Shown: piece after piece, positions 31,842 to 35,177 of the stretch | How positions within the stretch are numbered: the first letter of the stretch is position 1 | How the letters are laid out: each line of letters begins with the position of its first letter | DNA from: a virus | Reading direction: 5' to 3' (one strand) | Virus record (IMG/VR): IMGVR_UViG_3300010149_005498 | Coordinates: 1 to 35,177 of that record | DNA: 35,177 bases | Position numbers and translations under genes: made by a program | Notes under the pieces: generated by a model | The model's database searches: none | What the model saw: the letters and a program-made list of their open reading frames with translations, nothing else | What the model was told of the DNA's origin: nothing

Positions 31842-32141
31842 ATGAGTGATTCTATTAAAAAGTATTATGAACTAGTTGAAGAAGGAGCTTTTGAAAAAGA
31901 AGTTATATTAGAAGAAAGGCCTTATATTTACGAATCTCCGGACGGAGGTAAAACTGTCTATAAAAGATTGATAGGAGAAAATCCTGCTGAACGTGAATTA
32001 GTAGATAATGAATCTGAAATATACACCTTGGAGTGGTTAGAGACTTACGCAAACCTTGCGCGACAGTATAAAGATGCATCACCTTCTCTTCTCAAAGAAA
32101 TAACTAACGACGAAATTTCTGTTAAAAAAGTTTGCGATTAA
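31842..32141 (+). CDS. Hypothetical protein (99 aa)
   Basis: A soluble acidic protein after an AAAGTT leader. ERPYIYESPDGGKTVYKRLIGENPAERELVD resembles the start of the protein at 12410 (SGGYTVYERVIKGDNN). The C-terminus is helical. No function is known. Confidence 0.55.
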   Translation: MSDSIKKYYELVEEGAFEKEVILEERPYIYESPDGGKTVYKRLIGENPAERELVDNESEIYTLEWLETYANLARQYKDASPSLLKEITNDEISVKKVCD

Positions 32142-32146
32142 ATCTT

Positions 32147-32160
32147 TTATTCGTATATTA
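32147..32160 (+). promoter_or_regulatory. Putative promoter (TTATTCGTATATTA)
   Basis: The core ends six bases before the ATG at 32167, again the spacing expected for a leaderless transcript. Confidence 0.45.
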
Positions 32161-32166
32161 CCGTAT

Positions 32167-32664
32167 ATGAAAGTAACTTTACCTTATAATCCTCTACATT
32201 CAGAAGAATGGTTAGATAAGTATTTTAAAAAAAACTACTATAAGAGACCTTATAATAGATTTCATTGGTGGAGGAGTTATGTCGATAAAAATAAACCTTT
32301 ATCGGATAGAAGTCCTTTGAGAGATAGAATTCTTAATGGTGATTTTGATTTCGGTCCATATAAATTTGAAGCAGAAGTTGTAGAACATAGGCTCAATGAA
32401 AAGTATAAAGAGCATTTTGAAGATTTAGGAAGGTACGTAGAAGAGACTTCTTTAGATAGAGCTCGAAGAAAAAGGCTACTTGAAGATTATGAAGCAGATG
32501 AAAATAGGAAATTAGAATCTCTAGCAAAATCATTCAGTGAACTTATTGGAATAACAAAAGATAAAGTATTTGATGAATTAGTTGAATACAGTGATACGTT
32601 AATAGAATTTTACTATCACATTACAGAAAAATACCCTCGAAAGAATGGTATTGCATATTTATAA
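32167..32664 (+). CDS. Hypothetical protein (165 aa)
   Basis: A charged, mostly helical protein with an aromatic N-terminus (LPYNPLHSEEWLDKYF, then KRPYNRFHWWRSYV). A long Arg/Glu/Asp-rich helical region and a C-terminal segment near ITKDKVFDELVEY follow. No recognised domain or membrane segment. It may be leaderless given the promoter position. Confidence 0.55.
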   Translation: MKVTLPYNPLHSEEWLDKYFKKNYYKRPYNRFHWWRSYVDKNKPLSDRSPLRDRILNGDFDFGPYKFEAEVVEHRLNEKYKEHFEDLGRYVEETSLDRARRKRLLEDYEADENRKLESLAKSFSELIGITKDKVFDELVEYSDTLIEFYYHITEKYPRKNGIAYL

Positions 32665-32689
32665 TTAAATAATAACTTAAAAAACAGAC

Positions 32690-33034
32690 ATGAACACTAT
32701 TTTAATTATTTTAGGACTCTTAGTTGTAGCAGCAGGAGTTTATTATTTCGGTTTTTATACCAAAGGAAAAATTAACGACCGAGACGGAGATTATATCCCA
32801 GATGAAGTAGAGGATACTATCGAAGATGTAAAAGAGAAAGTTGAAGACATCCAAGAAGATGTTGAAGAAACTGTAAAAGAAGTAAAGCGAAGAGCTAAAC
32901 GAGTAAAACAAGAAGTTAAAGACGTAGTCGTAGCTGCAAAAGAAGTAGTTGATCAAGCTGGAGATGTTGCAGCAGCTGCTAAAGGTAAGCCAAGACGTGG
33001 TCGCAAACCAAGAAGAAGTAGTAAGAAAAAATAA
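32690..33034 (+). CDS. Membrane-anchored coiled-coil protein with calcium-loop-like motif
   Basis: A 114-residue protein. A single membrane helix (residues 3-22) is followed by NDRDGDYIPDEVED, a DxDxDxxxD loop like that of thrombospondin type 3 repeats. A long amphipathic coiled coil built of Glu/Val/Lys repeats follows. The tail is very basic (GKPRRGRKPRRSSKKK). Such a layout could tether DNA or protein to the membrane. No characterised homologue is known to me. Confidence 0.6.
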   Translation: MNTILIILGLLVVAAGVYYFGFYTKGKINDRDGDYIPDEVEDTIEDVKEKVEDIQEDVEETVKEVKRRAKRVKQEVKDVVVAAKEVVDQAGDVAAAAKGKPRRGRKPRRSSKKK

Positions 33035-33258
33035 TGCAGCAACCACAAATTAATTTTGATATATCTCAAACTCAAGGAGTAGTTTGTGAAGAATGTAACC
33101 ACGTTCATTTTCAACAAGTACTAGTTATAAGAAAAGCTTCAGGTTTGCTTACTGGAACAGGAAAACCTACTTATGTGCCAATTCCAGTCTTTGCTTGTAA
33201 TAAATGTGGGCATGTTAATTCTGAGTTTTTACCTAAGGAGGTTAAGGATTTAGATTAA
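33034..33258 (+). CDS. Small zinc-ribbon-like protein (74 aa)
   Basis: A 74-residue protein starting on the last A of the previous stop codon. Two pairs of Cys, CEECNH (residues 18-23) and CNKCGH, form a probable zinc ribbon. Similar short zinc-ribbon proteins are widespread in T4-like phages. Nucleic-acid or protein binding is likely; no precise role is known. Confidence 0.65.
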   Translation: MQQPQINFDISQTQGVVCEECNHVHFQQVLVIRKASGLLTGTGKPTYVPIPVFACNKCGHVNSEFLPKEVKDLD

Positions 33259-33285
33259 CACATATTATTTTTATACACATAAGTA

Positions 33286-33311
33286 AGGAGGCAATTAGCC
33301 TCCTGCTTTTT
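33286..33311 (+). terminator. Rho-independent terminator
   Basis: AGGAGGC (33286-33292) pairs with GCCTCCT (33298-33304) around loop AATTA, then GCTTTTT. Confidence 0.75.
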
Positions 33312-33314
33312 GTC

Positions 33315-33325
33315 CCTATTTATAA
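33315..33325 (+). promoter_or_regulatory. CCTATTTATAA element
   Basis: A TATTTATA variant directly after the terminator and 58 bases before the next ATG; possible promoter. Confidence 0.35.
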
Positions 33326-33351
33326 TAAGGAATTCCTTAAATCCGACGGAT
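33326..33351. repeat. Two adjacent palindromes upstream of a membrane gene
   Basis: TAAGGAATTCCTTA (33326-33339) is a perfect 14-base palindrome. ATCCG-A-CGGAT (33341-33351) follows one base later. Directly downstream of the CCTATTTATAA element, they could bind a repressor. Confidence 0.4.
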
Positions 33352-33383
33352 AGTTATATATTGTTTAACTAATACATTTAATT

Positions 33384-33620
33384 ATGGATTTATTGAAGAA
33401 AATAGGTTCTTGGGCTGACGCCCTTACGCAAATTGGAATAAGCTTAATTGCTTTTGGAGTAGTACTTGAAGTACTATTTGGAGGAGTAGAAATTCCATTC
33501 TTACCAAATATCTCAGTAGTAGGAAATATCATGGAGATATTAGGTTCGCTAAGTGCGGAAGGCTTATTAGGACTTGTAGGTGCATTTATACTGTACCACA
33601 TTCTTAAGAAGAAAGGTTAA
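33384..33620 (+). CDS. Small membrane protein (78 aa), holin-like
   Basis: A 78-residue protein with an amphipathic start (MDLLKKIGSWADALTQ), two hydrophobic segments (about 17-33 and 58-74) and a basic end (KKKG). The middle GGVEIPFLPNISVVGNIMEIL is conserved-looking. Similar proteins occur in marine T4-like phages without a known role. The size fits a holin but the gene is far from the lysozyme. Confidence 0.55.
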   Translation: MDLLKKIGSWADALTQIGISLIAFGVVLEVLFGGVEIPFLPNISVVGNIMEILGSLSAEGLLGLVGAFILYHILKKKG

Positions 33621-33635
33621 TTTAATCAGTAATAT

Positions 33636-33659
33636 AGAGAGGGCGAAAGCCCTCTTTTT
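33636..33659 (+). terminator. Strong rho-independent terminator
   Basis: AGAGGGC (33638-33644) pairs with GCCCTCT (33649-33655) around a GAAA tetraloop, followed by a T-run. Confidence 0.85.
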
Positions 33660-33683
33660 ATTTTTTAACTTAATACTTATAGT

Positions 33684-33869
33684 ATGGAATCAATTAAAAT
33701 TAATAAAGAGGCATTAGCAATATTTAAAGAAATACATTCAATAAAAAAACCTAAGGAAATTAACCCACTACTTAATAAGGCAGTGAAAATAATAGAAGAA
33801 CAATTATTTAGTTTAGAAATAAGATTGACTCAATTAAAAGAAGAAAATAAAAGATTAGGTAGGCTGTAA
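33684..33869 (+). CDS. Small coiled-coil protein (61 aa)
   Basis: A short Lys/Glu/Ile-rich protein made of two helices (INKEALAIFKEIHSIKK, then NKAVKIIEEQLFSLEIRLTQLKEENKR), a clear coiled coil. No family is recognised. It is flanked by a strong terminator upstream and a promoter-like element downstream. Confidence 0.5.
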   Translation: MESIKINKEALAIFKEIHSIKKPKEINPLLNKAVKIIEEQLFSLEIRLTQLKEENKRLGRL

Positions 33870-33896
33870 AACTTATAATAAGAAATGCAGTTTACA

Positions 33897-33907
33897 CACT
33901 ATTTATA
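33897..33907 (+). promoter_or_regulatory. CACTATTTATA element upstream of the surface protein gene
   Basis: A variant promoter-like string 40 bases before the ATG at 33948. Confidence 0.35.
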
Positions 33908-33947
33908 TTTAAACAAAAGTTTAGTTTACAAAAAAATTAAGAATAAC

Positions 33948-35177
33948 ATGAAAAAATTATTACTTTGGTTATGCTTTATGCTTCCTTTTTTGAACATAGC
34001 CCAAGAAACAGCACCCGTAACCTTTAGATTCGATGTTAATTCCATAATCGAAAGTATCCCCAACCCAGAACAAGCCAATGTGTATATCCAAACCAGTGTT
34101 ACTGGATGGAGTGATATACCAATGGAAGATGTTGGAGGTAATGGGATTTACAGAAAAAATATTAATATAGGTCACCCAACAGATGAAAATGTAGAGGTAT
34201 TTTATAGATTTAAGATAACATCTTTTGGTAATAATGGACTACCCTGGACAGCATGGGAAGGAGGAAATAACTCTAATTTAGGAGACTGTGCTTTTCCCGC
34301 AGTTAGTATCGGCCTTTCAGGGGGAATGGTAAGAGATGTAATAGTACCACAAGAATTAATAGATAACGGTACTTACGTAAATCCTTCAGGAGAATATAAA
34401 TTAACTCATTGTTTTAATGTATGTGGTAATGAACCTTGTCCACCAGAACCTTGTGTGGACGGTTTAATATCATCAAATGCTTATCAACAATGTGTAGAGA
34501 ATACTCAAGCTTTAATAGTTTTTGAATGGGAGACAGAATGTCAAGTAGAGTCTGTATCCTACTCTAATGTAGAAGGAGCAGGACCTTTTATTTATACTGT
34601 TAATCCTGATGCAACTAACTTTGGAGTTTATGCTGGTAATGGACAGATGCCCCCTAATTGGAGTGTAGAACATCAGTTAGTTGTTAACTTTGCAGATGGT
34701 ACATCATCTGATCCTATTTTATATACCCCAACCCCTTGTATACCAGGCTGTACAGATCCTAATTCAGATGCTTATAACCCATGGGCAACAGTAGACGATG
34801 GTTCTTGTTCTGGAACAAATTGCGACCCAGATACTGAACACCAAATAACAATGCAGATTACATTAGATGACTGGCCTAATGAAACTTCATGGACAATGAA
34901 TAGTGGAGGTATTATAGGAGCAGTTACAAATGGAACATATAATTTTAATGATATAGGAAAAACATTTACCTATAATTTCTGTATAGATAAAAATGTAGGA
35001 TTTGAATTTATTATTAACGATACTTACGGAGACGGTATAGCAGGTTCTACCTCAGGTGGAACTATAGATGGCTCAGTAAAAATATATGACTGTAATGGCG
35101 ATATTATTTGGGAACTACCAGATCCTAATTTTGGAGAAGTAGCTTATTCAGGTCAACAGTTTGGAGTTGACTGTGAA
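33948..35177 (+). CDS. Secreted flavobacterial-type surface protein (3' partial)
   Basis: The frame runs 410 codons to the window edge without a stop. It starts with a signal peptide (MKKLLLWLCFMLPFLNIAQE). The N-terminal about 130 residues look like a beta-sandwich binding domain (VTFRFDVNSI, then VYIQTSVTGWSDIPM). Cys-rich segments with CPPEPCVDG follow. Next comes GCTDPNSDAYNPWATVDDGSC, a repeat-like motif common in secreted proteins of marine Bacteroidota. A further beta-rich domain follows, with WTMNSGG and INDTYGDGIAGS. A signal peptide is unusual for a tail fibre, so it may decorate the infected host surface, alter receptors, or serve as an adhesin. Confidence 0.65.
   Translation, partial: MKKLLLWLCFMLPFLNIAQETAPVTFRFDVNSIIESIPNPEQANVYIQTSVTGWSDIPMEDVGGNGIYRKNINIGHPTDENVEVFYRFKITSFGNNGLPWTAWEGGNNSNLGDCAFPAVSIGLSGGMVRDVIVPQELIDNGTYVNPSGEYKLTHCFNVCGNEPCPPEPCVDGLISSNAYQQCVENTQALIVFEWETECQVESVSYSNVEGAGPFIYTVNPDATNFGVYAGNGQMPPNWSVEHQLVVNFADGTSSDPILYTPTPCIPGCTDPNSDAYNPWATVDDGSCSGTNCDPDTEHQITMQITLDDWPNETSWTMNSGGIIGAVTNGTYNFNDIGKTFTYNFCIDKNVGFEFIINDTYGDGIAGSTSGGTIDGSVKIYDCNGDIIWELPDPNFGEVAYSGQQFGVDCE

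Overview
The window looks like part of a large lytic phage genome, most likely a T4-like myovirus infecting a member of the Bacteroidota (Flavobacteriia-type host). T4-type genes support the phage assignment: a baseplate hub protein, a gp32-like single-strand binding protein, a UvsX-like recombinase, RNase H and a gp41-like helicase. The DNA is AT-rich, genes are packed with 1-20 base overlaps, and all but one are on the + strand. The host inference rests on the near absence of Shine-Dalgarno sequences (starts are instead preceded by A/T-rich leaders, often ending GTTAT), a Bacteroidota-style lysozyme, and a final secreted protein with the DDGSC repeat common in marine flavobacteria.

Layout. 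1-2.2 kb: end of a structural (baseplate) region. 2.2-8.4 kb: replication and recombination block, including an unusual short family A polymerase-like protein. 8.5-12.9 kb: nucleotide block (NrdB, NrdA, thioredoxin, a Holliday-junction-resolvase-related protein). 12.9-13.8 kb: queC. 13.8-16.9 kb: a tRNA gene with an oversized anticodon loop, then a probable lysis group (lysozyme, small membrane proteins, spanin-like protein), a flavodoxin-fold reductase and a vWA protein. 17-25 kb: queD, queE, folE, dpdA, a formyltransferase (dpdN-like) and queF, with two MazG-like proteins, a secreted nuclease, a phosphoribosyltransferase and a kinase between them. 25.5-28.3 kb: a GIY-YIG protein and the full-length family A DNA polymerase. 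28.4-31.2 kb: chaperones Hsp20, GroES and GroEL. 31.2-35.2 kb: small membrane and coiled-coil proteins and the start of a secreted surface protein cut by the window end.

Central system. FolE, QueD, QueE, QueC and QueF together convert GTP to preQ1. DpdA is the DNA guanine transglycosylase that would insert a 7-deazaguanine into DNA. The formyltransferase next to it fits the predicted dPreQ1 formyltransferase. The predicted product is DNA carrying (formylamino)methyl-7-deazaguanine, a known kind of anti-restriction modification. What seems new is the regulation: two short leaders, upstream of the queD/queE group and of folE, share a loop sequence, show a compensatory base-pair change, and resemble the type I preQ1 riboswitch aptamer. 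The queC leader has a third, different pseudoknot-like fold. The phage may therefore sense its own modification precursor.

Regulation in general. A recurrent TATATT(T)A core, often preceded by TTTTTCG or TTTTTTCT, lies a short distance upstream of many transcription units, including the single minus-strand gene on its own strand. It is probably the phage promoter. Rho-independent terminators separate several units, and two of them share their T-tract with the next promoter.
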